A stretch of DNA of 64,000 nt from Lachnospiraceae bacterium UBA7143. GTDB lineage: Bacteria; Bacillota; Clostridia; Lachnospirales; Lachnospiraceae. The DNA lies in the NCBI GenBank assembly GCA_002491905.1, contig DKWV01000001.1:229590-293589 (forward strand). Direction: 5' to 3'. The notes beneath the pieces are model-generated. The model was not told the DNA's origin and ran no database searches. It saw only the letters and a list, made by a program, of their open reading frames with translations. This document shows positions 33,722 to 42,151 of this stretch, one piece after another. A program made the translations under genes and the position numbers. Positions within the stretch are counted from its first letter, which is position 1. Each line of letters starts with the position of its first letter.

Positions 33722-34663
33722 TCACCGCCGCAGTATCCGCGCCGCCGCCCCGTGCGCCCTGCGCAGCAGCTGTTTCCCCGCAAGCTTTGTCCTCTTCCAC
33801 AAGATCCCCGCCGGACTGATTTCCGGGGCGATCAGAAAATCGTACTCCTCCCGGTGCGCCCGCAGATAGGCGGGAAAGCTCTCATCGATCGGAACCCGGA
33901 CAAACTTAGCGTCCCGGTCAAAGATATCCTCGCCGCAGAGCAGCCTGTCCACCGCCTCGCTCAAATAACGCTTGCTATTGTATTCCGAGTGTGCCGCCGC
34001 CTGCACCTTCACGCCAATGCGCTTCGCCACATCCCGCTCGCCGTTGCCGCCCATATAACCGAAATGCCAGCCGCCATCCGCAACGCGCACGCTGCGCTTA
34101 TCTTCCGGCGACACTTCCCGCAGATATACAATGCCTTCCCCTGGCAGCTCCGAAAAGCTGCAGACCTTCGTACCGAGCCACTGTCTTCTCTCCACCCCGG
34201 GGAACTCTCCCGTGATGGACAAAAGGTTCCCTGAGACCTCCTCCATGTTCAAAAAGCAGTAAAACATCCGCTGTGCCAGATGATAGATTTTTCCGGGTTC
34301 AAACCGTTCGATCAGCCGCACCAGAGTCTCCGGATTCGGAATCTCGTCCACATCGCCAAAAATGATGATATCTTCCGGCTTACACCCGGAAAGCCCCCGG
34401 ATCAGCTGGTTTTTCTGAAACTTATCCCGTTCGTGCGTGGTCACTCCCACCAGAGGGGAATTCTCCACCGCCACATACCGTATCTTTTCCTCAAATTCTG
34501 CAAAAAGCTGTCTGTTCTCAGCAAAAATCATCCGTTTTGGCTCCCCCGAAAACGTGACCGAAGCCTCCTCAATGACAAAAAAGTCCACATAGGGGGCGAG
34601 AATCTGCATGCGCAGCTTCAAAATATCCAGTTCGTTAAAAAAGGGAATACAGTCATATATCAT
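33722..34663 (-). CDS. GT17-family glycosyltransferase
   Basis: A 313-residue protein. MIYDCIPFFNELDILKLRMQ at the start, DFFVIEEASVTFSG, KNQLIRGL and DIIIFGDVDEIPNPETLV (the DVDE acidic motif near residue 100) form the pattern of GT17, named for eukaryotic bisecting N-acetylglucosaminyltransferase III. Bacterial members occur in capsule loci, and their donors are mostly untested. LAQRMFYCFLNM and GWHFGYMGG fit the rest of the family. It lies 13 bases after the DUF5672 gene; the two may work together. Confidence 0.85.
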   Translation of the reverse strand: MIYDCIPFFNELDILKLRMQILAPYVDFFVIEEASVTFSGEPKRMIFAENRQLFAEFEEKIRYVAVENSPLVGVTTHERDKFQKNQLIRGLSGCKPEDIIIFGDVDEIPNPETLVRLIERFEPGKIYHLAQRMFYCFLNMEEVSGNLLSITGEFPGVERRQWLGTKVCSFSELPGEGIVYLREVSPEDKRSVRVADGGWHFGYMGGNGERDVAKRIGVKVQAAAHSEYNSKRYLSEAVDRLLCGEDIFDRDAKFVRVPIDESFPAYLRAHREEYDFLIAPEISPAGILWKRTKLAGKQLLRRAHGAAARILRR

Positions 34664-34676
34664 ATGTTATTTTATC

Positions 34677-35435
34677 CTACTTTCTCCAGAACAGCAGCGG
34701 CCTAATCAGGTCTTTACACTTCTGCCATCTGCTCTTCCAGGGATTTTTAAACTGCGGATACTGCGCGTTTCTGCCCCGCCACTTATGGAAGACAAAAGGG
34801 TTCTCCACATCCATGATCTCGGGAATCATATGCTCGTGTCCGAAATACTTCGCCACCTCGATGGGTGCAAAGCGCATCCCTGCCTCCTCAATCACATTGC
34901 GGTATTTGCAGCAGAGAAAAATGTCCTCATTGTACTCGTCTTCCTCCTCAATCTTTTCCCACTTAAGTCCCGCCTGTGCCGGAAAATCCATAAGCCTTTT
35001 GCTGCGGATCGACACGCTGTTTCCCACTCGGACAATCTCTCCCTTCGCATCCCGGTAAGAGTAGTCGTTTTGCGGCAGCGGCCAAGGGGAACCGATGTAA
35101 TCATAATCCAGAAACGCGTCCTGCCAGCTCTCGGGATGCACCACGAAACCGTCCGCATGGACTATGAGTGCATATTCTGTGTGGATATGTTCCCCCAGCT
35201 CGTACACCATTTTATAGTTGAATTTATCAATGTCATCCAGTTTTGAGGTATGGGAATACCGAATATTTTTAGGAAGTGACAAAGGCTTTCTGTGGGTAAT
35301 CAGCACCACATCGCCAAATGTAATCCCACGCATGCTGTATTCCATAGCGCGGATCGTCTCATATACGTTTACGCTGGTCATGGCTGCCAGCGTCACGTTC
35401 GCGAGATTCAATTTTCCTTCCCCAGTTTGATTCAT
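34677..35435 (-). CDS. DUF5672 family protein (probable glycosyltransferase)
   Basis: A 252-residue protein. VTLAAMTSVNVYETIRAMEY near the N-terminus, YALIVHADGFVVHPESW (with the HADG acidic turn like a DXD), DYIGSPWPL, VGNSVSIRSKRL, NEDIFLC and the final FVFHKWRG are the conserved blocks of DUF5672, found in capsule and LPS loci. The block order resembles GT-A enzymes (a DXD-like turn, then G-S-SIRS and E-D), so a glycosyltransferase role is likely but not shown. ATG at 35435 follows GAGAGGA. Confidence 0.75.
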   Translation of the reverse strand: MNQTGEGKLNLANVTLAAMTSVNVYETIRAMEYSMRGITFGDVVLITHRKPLSLPKNIRYSHTSKLDDIDKFNYKMVYELGEHIHTEYALIVHADGFVVHPESWQDAFLDYDYIGSPWPLPQNDYSYRDAKGEIVRVGNSVSIRSKRLMDFPAQAGLKWEKIEEEDEYNEDIFLCCKYRNVIEEAGMRFAPIEVAKYFGHEHMIPEIMDVENPFVFHKWRGRNAQYPQFKNPWKSRWQKCKDLIRPLLFWRK

Positions 35436-35446
35436 AGTGTTTCCTC

Positions 35447-36943
35447 TCAGTCAGCACATCGCACGCTGTCTTTGTGATAGTACCGCGCAACCGCCAGATT
35501 CATCCAGTTTCCCTCATCCCCACTCAGGTCGGTGAAGTCGAAGAGGGCAGGTCTTGCGCTGTAGGGGGCAACCTCCACCTCAGCAATACTCTCATCCATG
35601 TAGAGCTCATAGCGCTCCATCGCCTCCTGATAGAAAGTCTGTGCCTCACCGTTTACGACAGAGCGCAAAGCGGAAATACTTGCGTATGTGTTCTTGTCCG
35701 CCGTGAGTGCCCACACACCGAGGAGAAGCAGCAGGCACACCACGCTCATACGGCTTCCCGCCCGCTCCAGAAACAGGCCAAGAGCCTCCGCCGCCGCGTC
35801 CTCCCGACGTTTCCTGTGGGAAAAGTACCCCAGCCAGTAGGCCGTCACCAGCAGAACCGCCAGATAATAGGTCATCTGAATAATATTATCCACCCGGGAA
35901 AGTCCCGTCATACCCACTGCAAAAAGCGTGGGCGTAAACATAGCCGAAATCACGCAGTACGCCCCCGCCGTCACAAGAACAGGATGGGAAAAATCCTTTC
36001 TGGACGCTTTCATAAACTTCCAAAGAATGGGCAGAAGAGCCAGCCACAGTAAAATCACAAGCACCGGCGTCCAGCGGACCGCAAACACCGCCGTGTTATA
36101 AAAAGACAGGGCAACCGCCTTCACGGCAGAATATCCTTCATCCATGTCGATGCTTCCCCGTTTGCCGTTGCCGGGGGCGAGAACATTTACCAGAAATCCA
36201 GCGCTTCCCGTCAAAAAAGGAATAATAACGCATGCTATTCTATCTTTCTTTTGGAAGAAGGCATAGCAGACGAGAAAAGTCATGATTATCTCCGCCTGCA
36301 GGCCGGTCACCAGATTGCCGCCGCCCACAATCACCGCCAAAACAGCCGCCGCCGCGCAGCACACATACGCCCGCCCCTTCTTTTCCACCCAGAGACTTCC
36401 CGAAACAAGTGTCAGCACGAAGAACCAGACAGACTGCATCAGCACGTAGTGAGTGGCGCCGTTGTACCAGTAAATCCCCTCAAAGGGGGCCTCCATCACC
36501 TGATAAAACACGAAAAGTAAAAGCGCCACGGAAAGGGCCGCTCCCTCCTTCTCACAGCCAAGCCATTTTATCAGAATGTGCCGTTCCAACACAAAGGAAG
36601 AGGACGCGAACATGCCGACCATCAGAATCGGAACCACCCACGCAGCATGATAATTAAAATTCATGGGACACATACCCATCAGGAAACAGGATATATAGGT
36701 GCCCTGCCATTCCTGATAAAAGTCCATGTTCTGCCGCCACGCCTCCTGCACGGAGGCTGTAAAAGACCCCGTCGCCTGCCAGACATCGTGCACCCGCCTA
36801 CCGTAATCATAATCGTCGATGCACATCACATTGTATTTCCCAAGCCAGAGCAGGGGAACAAACGACAGGATCAACAGTCCCATCGCCAGAAATACCGCCC
36901 GTCTGCCGCTCAAAAAATTCTCCGCCTTTTCCCAAACCTTCAT
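35447..36943 (-). CDS. DUF6056-type polytopic membrane protein, candidate GT-C enzyme
   Basis: About 498 residues with some ten membrane segments. After TM1 the outer loop reads MCIDDYDYGRRVHD, followed by FYQEWQGTYISCFLMG, a combination seen in DUF6056-like proteins. The acidic pair after TM1 is the GT-C signature position. The C-terminal 80 residues form a soluble domain ending GNWMNLAVARYYHKDSVR, which is also the end of the paralogue at 49305-50789 (GWVNQGIAAYYGKRSVR). ATG at 36943 has AAGG nine bases upstream; the ATG at 36973 lacks a site. I infer transfer of a sugar from a polyprenyl-phosphate donor on the outer face. Confidence 0.65.
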   Translation of the reverse strand: MKVWEKAENFLSGRRAVFLAMGLLILSFVPLLWLGKYNVMCIDDYDYGRRVHDVWQATGSFTASVQEAWRQNMDFYQEWQGTYISCFLMGMCPMNFNYHAAWVVPILMVGMFASSSFVLERHILIKWLGCEKEGAALSVALLLFVFYQVMEAPFEGIYWYNGATHYVLMQSVWFFVLTLVSGSLWVEKKGRAYVCCAAAAVLAVIVGGGNLVTGLQAEIIMTFLVCYAFFQKKDRIACVIIPFLTGSAGFLVNVLAPGNGKRGSIDMDEGYSAVKAVALSFYNTAVFAVRWTPVLVILLWLALLPILWKFMKASRKDFSHPVLVTAGAYCVISAMFTPTLFAVGMTGLSRVDNIIQMTYYLAVLLVTAYWLGYFSHRKRREDAAAEALGLFLERAGSRMSVVCLLLLLGVWALTADKNTYASISALRSVVNGEAQTFYQEAMERYELYMDESIAEVEVAPYSARPALFDFTDLSGDEGNWMNLAVARYYHKDSVRCAD

Positions 36944-36990
36944 GAAAATCCGCCTTTTTCTTTGACTCCGCATTCTGTGCCAGCGCCGTC

Positions 36991-38025
36991 TTACGCCGGA
37001 TACGCCAGCTTTTTCACCCGCCGCGCCACCCCCCGGCCGATTTTGCCCAGATACGCTTTCTTATAGATATACCACGCGCGCAGCTTCATAAGCTGAAGTC
37101 TCACGCCCACAGGCTTTTTGTTGACATTCGCATATTTCTTGGACCGTTTCTTGTAGGCCGCCAGCTCCTCCCGGCACTCTCTCTCCGTAAACACCCGGCC
37201 TTTCCTGTCCATATAGTGCCATCCCACGTAAATATTCTGCTCCGAAGCCCAATAGCCGTCGGACACATTATGCCTGGCCCAATATTTGGGCGCTAAGATA
37301 TACTGCACCGTGTCGCTGGTGAAAGCAGGAAAATACGCAAAAGAGGAGTTCGCCAGCAATAAATATCGCGCGTTTTTTAATATGGAATAATCCTTTGCCA
37401 GATCAAAGTTATACGCCGGGATGCCTGGCAGAAACTTGTTCGCCTCCCGCACATCGTTGGTGATAATCATAAACTCCATGTCCGGGTTAATCTTCCGCAT
37501 CTGCCGCATCCCCTGTATCCAGTATCGTTTGCGCAGATAAAGCTCCGGCGAACCCATGTAATCGCTGCAGCGAAGATGCAGGATGCAGAGGTTCTCCCGG
37601 CTGTACTCCTTGCAGTCATACTCAGGTTTTACCTTAAGCCACTCCCTGATCTCCTCCTTATGGGAGATGAAGTATTCTTCCGCCTGCAGATTCCCATAGA
37701 GGAGCGTTCCATCCTCCACCCGGAAAAGCTGCCTGTCCGCATCCGTGACGTAAACGCCGTGGGTCAGGTCATGAGGTGAGTTTCCCGCAAAAAGTCTGGT
37801 TTCCTTCTCATGATAAACCTTCGTGTAGTCCTCTCTTTTCGAGGGGACGCCCATATCCAGATCCATAAAATACAGCCCGCAGTCGCTGTGCATATTGTTG
37901 GCAAAATGCTCCGGGTCAAGCACGCTGAACTGATACCCCAAATCCTGCGCGATACATCTTGCTGTCACATAGAAAAACAGCTGATTTCCCAGCCCGAAGC
38001 CTTCCTGTGTCTCAATTCCTAACAT
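36991..38025 (-). CDS. Divergent GT11-like glycosyltransferase
   Basis: A 344-residue protein. EGFGLGNQLFFYVTARCIAQ carries the GLGNQLF motif of GT11 close to the N-terminus, and ARYLLLANSSFAYFPAF near residue 240 matches the ANSSFS-W block. The usual HVRRGDY is replaced by LHLRCSDYMGSPELY, so donor handling may differ from true fucosyltransferases. The last 90 residues are basic. ATG at 38025 follows GGAGGAATAA, embedded in the stop of the ABC exporter. The substitution makes a fucose donor less certain than for the other two GT11 proteins. Confidence 0.75.
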   Translation of the reverse strand: MLGIETQEGFGLGNQLFFYVTARCIAQDLGYQFSVLDPEHFANNMHSDCGLYFMDLDMGVPSKREDYTKVYHEKETRLFAGNSPHDLTHGVYVTDADRQLFRVEDGTLLYGNLQAEEYFISHKEEIREWLKVKPEYDCKEYSRENLCILHLRCSDYMGSPELYLRKRYWIQGMRQMRKINPDMEFMIITNDVREANKFLPGIPAYNFDLAKDYSILKNARYLLLANSSFAYFPAFTSDTVQYILAPKYWARHNVSDGYWASEQNIYVGWHYMDRKGRVFTERECREELAAYKKRSKKYANVNKKPVGVRLQLMKLRAWYIYKKAYLGKIGRGVARRVKKLAYPA

Positions 38026-39813
38026 TTATTCCTCCGCCAGACTCGTCTGTGTGATTTTCCCGTTTTCTACCTTATATATCACGTCACACTTGGCAATGGT
38101 ATTCAGGCGGTGGGCGATAATCACCATCGTCTTTTTGCCGTGGAAGCTATTGACCGCCTCCATAACAGCCGCCTCCGTATCCCCGTCCAACGCGGAGGTA
38201 GCCTCGTCGAAGACCAGTATCTCAGGATTGTGATAGAGCGCCCTGGCAATCCCCAGCCGCTGCCTCTGTCCGCCCGAAATTCTGACACCTCTGTCACCTA
38301 TCGTCGTCTCCAGTCCTTCCGGCAGCTCCTCCACAAAGCTCTTAAGCTGCGCCTCCTCCAGTACCTCCCATATCCTTTTATCGTCAATCTTGTCCGCGTC
38401 GATGCCGAAAGCGATATTGTCACGGATGGACTCGTCAATCAGATAGATGGACTGGGGAATATACCCGATTCTGGAAAGCCATGAGGGGTAATTTTCAAAG
38501 ATATCCCTGCCGTCGCAGGTGATCGTCCCTTCCTGCACATGCAAAAGTCCCAGCAGAATGTCCACAATGGTGGACTTACCCGCCCCCGAGGGCCCCATAA
38601 TACCCACGGACTGTCCTTTTCTGACCTCCATGTGAGCGTCCGTAAAGATGGGCTTGTCCGTGTTCGGATAAGTAAAGCTGATATGATCCAGCACGATCCT
38701 GTCAGTCAGCACAAGCTCCGGTTTCTCCGCCTTTGTCTCACCGATAAGCCCCGTCACACTGCCGTTTACATCTTTCTTCATATTCTCCGTCAGATTCTCA
38801 TACAGATAATCCAGACAGGGCTGCGCGTAAGCGATTTCCGACAGATAGGTGTTGATGCGGTTCGTGGCCGGCATCACGCGCACCGCCGCAGCCGCAAAGG
38901 CCATGAGCTGGGGCATCAGCACCGTGATATCGCCGTCCTCCAGCATGTAGATAAGAATAAAGGACAGCATCGCCGCAATAAAAATCGTCTCAATCAGCAG
39001 CCTCGGCGTGTTGTTCATCACCGCATAGTTTCTCGCCACGTTCGCCCCGATGGCGCCGCTCTCATAATAATTGCGCACAAAGAACTCTTCCCTGTGCAGC
39101 ACTTTTACATCCTTCAAGCCGTAGATGGACTGGATTCTCCACTTGGCAATCCGCGACTGGATCGCCTGATTTTTGCGCCCAATGGCGTTCAGACGCGGCT
39201 TTAACACTCTGGTAATCATCAGGGTCATGCCGAGAAAGAGCACACCGCAGCCGATAGAGATCAGCGGACTCACCCAAACCAGCACAATACAGATCGAAAC
39301 CGCCACCACGATCTCCGTGGTCATCTGGATCAGCACCAGAATCAACTGAAAAGCGTTGGGGATATCGCTGTCTGTCAGTCGGAAGACCGTGGGGATATCC
39401 GCCCCCAGATAGTCCTCGTAAGGGCGGTTTAAAAACTCCCGCATCACCCGGCTGATCATACGGTTGCGGTTTCTGGTCACAAATGTATTCTGCACATAGG
39501 TCAAAAACAGAAGATAAGCATTTTTAAATATAAAAACCGCAATCAGAGCTCCCAGCATCCAGAGAACCAGATTTCTGGAAGAAGTGATCCCCAAAAAGGC
39601 AGCGGCTTTGCCCACCAGCTCATTCTCCATGATTTTATCCGGCGCCATGACCGCCTCCGCCACAGGAAGCATCATAGAAACGCCCAGAGTCTCCAAAATA
39701 CCACCAATCAGGATCAGAAAAGCGAGGCCCGCAAGCTGCCAGAACTGTTTCTTATCAAAAAGGTATGCTATTTTTTGCAGCAGGCCCACATGCGCCTGAT
39801 CGTGTTTCTTCAT
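38026..39813 (-). CDS. ABC exporter, fused permease and ATPase (second copy)
   Basis: A 595-residue half-transporter related to that at 10099-11877. Six membrane helices precede an ATPase with Walker A GPSGAGKST from residue 407, signature ISGGQ at 512-516, Walker B ILVFDE at 532-537 and AHRL at 567-570. Both copies share long blocks such as GYIPQ-IYL and DRGVR-SGGQRQR-GIARALYH-PEILV-DEATSALD, suggesting duplication within this group of loci. Probably flips a lipid-linked saccharide. It precedes the divergent GT11 gene without a gap, and that gene's ribosome site lies inside its stop region. Confidence 0.9.
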   Translation of the reverse strand: MKKHDQAHVGLLQKIAYLFDKKQFWQLAGLAFLILIGGILETLGVSMMLPVAEAVMAPDKIMENELVGKAAAFLGITSSRNLVLWMLGALIAVFIFKNAYLLFLTYVQNTFVTRNRNRMISRVMREFLNRPYEDYLGADIPTVFRLTDSDIPNAFQLILVLIQMTTEIVVAVSICIVLVWVSPLISIGCGVLFLGMTLMITRVLKPRLNAIGRKNQAIQSRIAKWRIQSIYGLKDVKVLHREEFFVRNYYESGAIGANVARNYAVMNNTPRLLIETIFIAAMLSFILIYMLEDGDITVLMPQLMAFAAAAVRVMPATNRINTYLSEIAYAQPCLDYLYENLTENMKKDVNGSVTGLIGETKAEKPELVLTDRIVLDHISFTYPNTDKPIFTDAHMEVRKGQSVGIMGPSGAGKSTIVDILLGLLHVQEGTITCDGRDIFENYPSWLSRIGYIPQSIYLIDESIRDNIAFGIDADKIDDKRIWEVLEEAQLKSFVEELPEGLETTIGDRGVRISGGQRQRLGIARALYHNPEILVFDEATSALDGDTEAAVMEAVNSFHGKKTMVIIAHRLNTIAKCDVIYKVENGKITQTSLAEE

Positions 39814-39841
39814 AATAAATACAGTTTCCTTCCAATATATA

Positions 39842-40795
39842 TCATGACTCCTGCGGAAGCATGACTTTGCACATATCCGCCCGGTAGAAATCGCTGTTAT
39901 CCGCTCCGTTCAGCCAGCGCGGCGGCGCAAGAACCGTTTTCCCAGAATTTTTATTTAAGTAAGATGCCCACCAGCTAAAGCTGCTGTTGGCGAGAATATG
40001 ATGTTTGCAGCGGCTCATCAGGACAAATTCCGCGTAGTCGTTACCGCCCACCCCCGACAGATCAACCCATGTGATATCCGAGAGTTCACCATCGGCAAAC
40101 GCCTGTGCCGTCTTGTTTTTACCATGCTCCTCTGCAAACTGCCGCTTGGCCCATGCCCCGTCATTAGTAAAAAGGAAGAACCGGCATCCCGGATATCTCT
40201 CACGCATTTGGCGGATTCCTTCTATATAATAGGCGTCCGTGCAGATCCCGCCGTAAAGAGTCTGGTTCTCGGGTGTCAAATAATCTCCCCTGCGGACATG
40301 CACGCTTACAGAACATCCGTTATCTATTTCTTGCAGATATTGTTCAGCGCTCCACGAACCACACTCTCTCAGATATGACTCCAGCCTGTCCGTGTCAAAA
40401 GCTTCCCTCACCTGTTCCTCCACCGGCTGGAAATATTTCTCCGTCTGCCAGTAGCCTTCCAGATAAATATCGTCCCAGGTCAGCACTTCCGGGATAAAAA
40501 GCTTGCCCTGTTCGAAATAGGATTTCTTATGCCTGCCGAAAAGTTTCCTTCTCACCCGGTGCCACGGCAGCATGGAGGAATCCAGCATCTTTTGAAGTTC
40601 TTCCCTGGAGGGTCTTTCATAGGTGACTCCAAATGGCGCAAGCGACGGTATCCTCTGCGAATCCTGCACAAACCCGGACACATCATCGATCTTCACTTCC
40701 CTGCCGAGGCTTTTCAGTTGCAAATATAGGGCGTACTGGAACATCTGGTTGCCCAAGCCGCCCGCAAGTTGTATAATTACCATCTTTTCATCCAT
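39842..40795 (-). CDS. GT11-family glycosyltransferase (alpha-1,2-fucosyltransferase-like)
   Basis: About 317 residues. IIQLAGGLGNQMFQYALYLQ at the N-terminus, VSVHVRRGDYLTPENQTLYG in the middle, FFLFTND, and LANSSFSWWASYLNK near the end form the complete GT11 set, including HXRRXD. The start is uncertain: a TTG at 40840, ATG at 40795 and ATG at 40783 are all in frame and none has a strong ribosome site; 40795 leaves six residues before the first beta-strand. The donor is probably GDP-fucose by family. Confidence 0.85.
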   Translation of the reverse strand: MDEKMVIIQLAGGLGNQMFQYALYLQLKSLGREVKIDDVSGFVQDSQRIPSLAPFGVTYERPSREELQKMLDSSMLPWHRVRRKLFGRHKKSYFEQGKLFIPEVLTWDDIYLEGYWQTEKYFQPVEEQVREAFDTDRLESYLRECGSWSAEQYLQEIDNGCSVSVHVRRGDYLTPENQTLYGGICTDAYYIEGIRQMRERYPGCRFFLFTNDGAWAKRQFAEEHGKNKTAQAFADGELSDITWVDLSGVGGNDYAEFVLMSRCKHHILANSSFSWWASYLNKNSGKTVLAPPRWLNGADNSDFYRADMCKVMLPQES

Positions 40796-40848
40796 TTCAA
40801 AGCGTTCTTCGGATTTCTCCAAATTTAACGTCCTTTGCAAAACGCATG

Positions 40849-41928
40849 TTATTTATACTTTCCAAGAAGCCGCTTTACCTTCACTTTACAGGGAATCACC
40901 ACCTGCTCGTTCCAGCGCAGCTTTCTACAATACGCCGCGGGGGAACGGTAAAAGAGCTTAAGTTTTTTCTCATCCCTCGGATCCGCCACCGGCGACCGAA
41001 AGGCTTCCTCGGCCCGCTTTCTGTCCCTCTCAAGAATCTCCTGCAGTTTCAGCTGATATTCCCCGCCGTCCTGCGACCTGGAAAGATCCCCCCAAAAAAG
41101 CAGAAGCCTTTTATAGAAAAAATAATCGTGAGTCAGCGCCAGATCCTCTCTGCCGCGCTTCTGCAGCAGTCTTGTCTTTTCATAATAGGCCGGTATCTGG
41201 TCCGTAAAGGTGCGCGAATTAATGCGCCGGTTCATTATGCTGTCCTCTCTGTCTATTATATAGTTATACAGGGCAATGTCAAGGTAAATGCAACGTCCGG
41301 CGCGCGCCAGCGCCTCCGTGGCAAACACGATATCCTCGTACCACCGCCCTTCGGGAAACAGATTCCCCTCCAGCAGCTCCTTCCGGTAAAGTTTGTTCCA
41401 CGCCGCGTTCTGGATCGCGAACTCTTCCCGCTCCTCCACATACACTTCAAGAGCCTCCTGCCCTTCAAAGAGAACCGCCCTGTCCACCGATCCGTCCAGC
41501 GTGCGTGTGCGGGATATCTGGCGGTAACGGCAGACTGCCAGATCCGCCCTCTGATCTCTCAGCGCGACATACAGCTTCTCATACATATCCGGGTCAATCC
41601 AGTCATCCCCGTCCACAAATCCGATATAGTTTCCCCGTGCCCTTGCAATCCCTTCATTCCTCGCATGGGCAAGACCGCCGTTCTCCTCATGGATCACCTG
41701 TATGCGGGCATCGTTTCCGGCCAGCTCGTCCAAAATACGCCCTGTGGCATCCGCAGAGCCGTCGTCCACCACGATGATTTCCAGATTGCGGTACGTCTGC
41801 CCACAGATGGAACGTATACCCCTCTCAATATGTGCCTCAATATTGTAGGCGGCGACAATTACGGAAATCAGTTCCGTCTGCTCTTCTTCCTGCAATTCGG
41901 GTGGTCGGTACTGCATTAAAATTTCCAC
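40849..41928 (-). CDS. GT2-family glycosyltransferase
   Basis: A 359-residue GT-A enzyme. LISVIVAAYNIEAHIERGIR, LEIIVVDDGSADATG and NYIGFVDGDDWIDPD are the nucleotide and metal motifs, and the EGRWYEDIVFATEA block later in the chain gives the ED base. A GTG at 41928 is preceded by AGGAGG at seven bases, a strong site, and is chosen over the ATG four codons later. The gene follows a 223-base gap, so it may head a transcript that runs into the GT11 and ABC exporter genes. Confidence 0.87.
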   Translation of the reverse strand: MEILMQYRPPELQEEEQTELISVIVAAYNIEAHIERGIRSICGQTYRNLEIIVVDDGSADATGRILDELAGNDARIQVIHEENGGLAHARNEGIARARGNYIGFVDGDDWIDPDMYEKLYVALRDQRADLAVCRYRQISRTRTLDGSVDRAVLFEGQEALEVYVEEREEFAIQNAAWNKLYRKELLEGNLFPEGRWYEDIVFATEALARAGRCIYLDIALYNYIIDREDSIMNRRINSRTFTDQIPAYYEKTRLLQKRGREDLALTHDYFFYKRLLLFWGDLSRSQDGGEYQLKLQEILERDRKRAEEAFRSPVADPRDEKKLKLFYRSPAAYCRKLRWNEQVVIPCKVKVKRLLGKYK

Positions 41929-42151
41929 GGCTGCTCCTCCTGCTTCCTGTCCTCATTTCCGTTCTTTTATTTCAACAGGCTTCTGTCTCTATCCGTTTCT
42001 ATATCTCCCGCTATCCTTTATATTGTTCTGTTTATATCGCTATTATATATAATAAATAACACTTATCACCTGTTATGAAATATATATTCAAAAGACATCT
42101 TTTCACACATAACATCTGTCCCGGCCTGTTTCTAATGGTTAATTAAATAAT
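41929..42151 (-). promoter_or_regulatory. A+T-rich gap with possible promoter for the GT2 gene
   Basis: A 223-base gap, unusually long for this locus. On the minus strand a TATAAT-like -10 lies in the run of alternating A and T near 42043-42052, about 120 bases before the GTG at 41928, with only a weak -35 (GTGATA) 17 bases further up. No clear terminator hairpin follows the asparagine synthase stop. I see no gene here. Confidence 0.3.

Noticed and set aside
40846..41919. A 357-codon plus-strand frame
   Set aside because: Mirror of the GT2 gene at 40849-41928, which has clear GT-A motifs; the plus-strand product has no motif.
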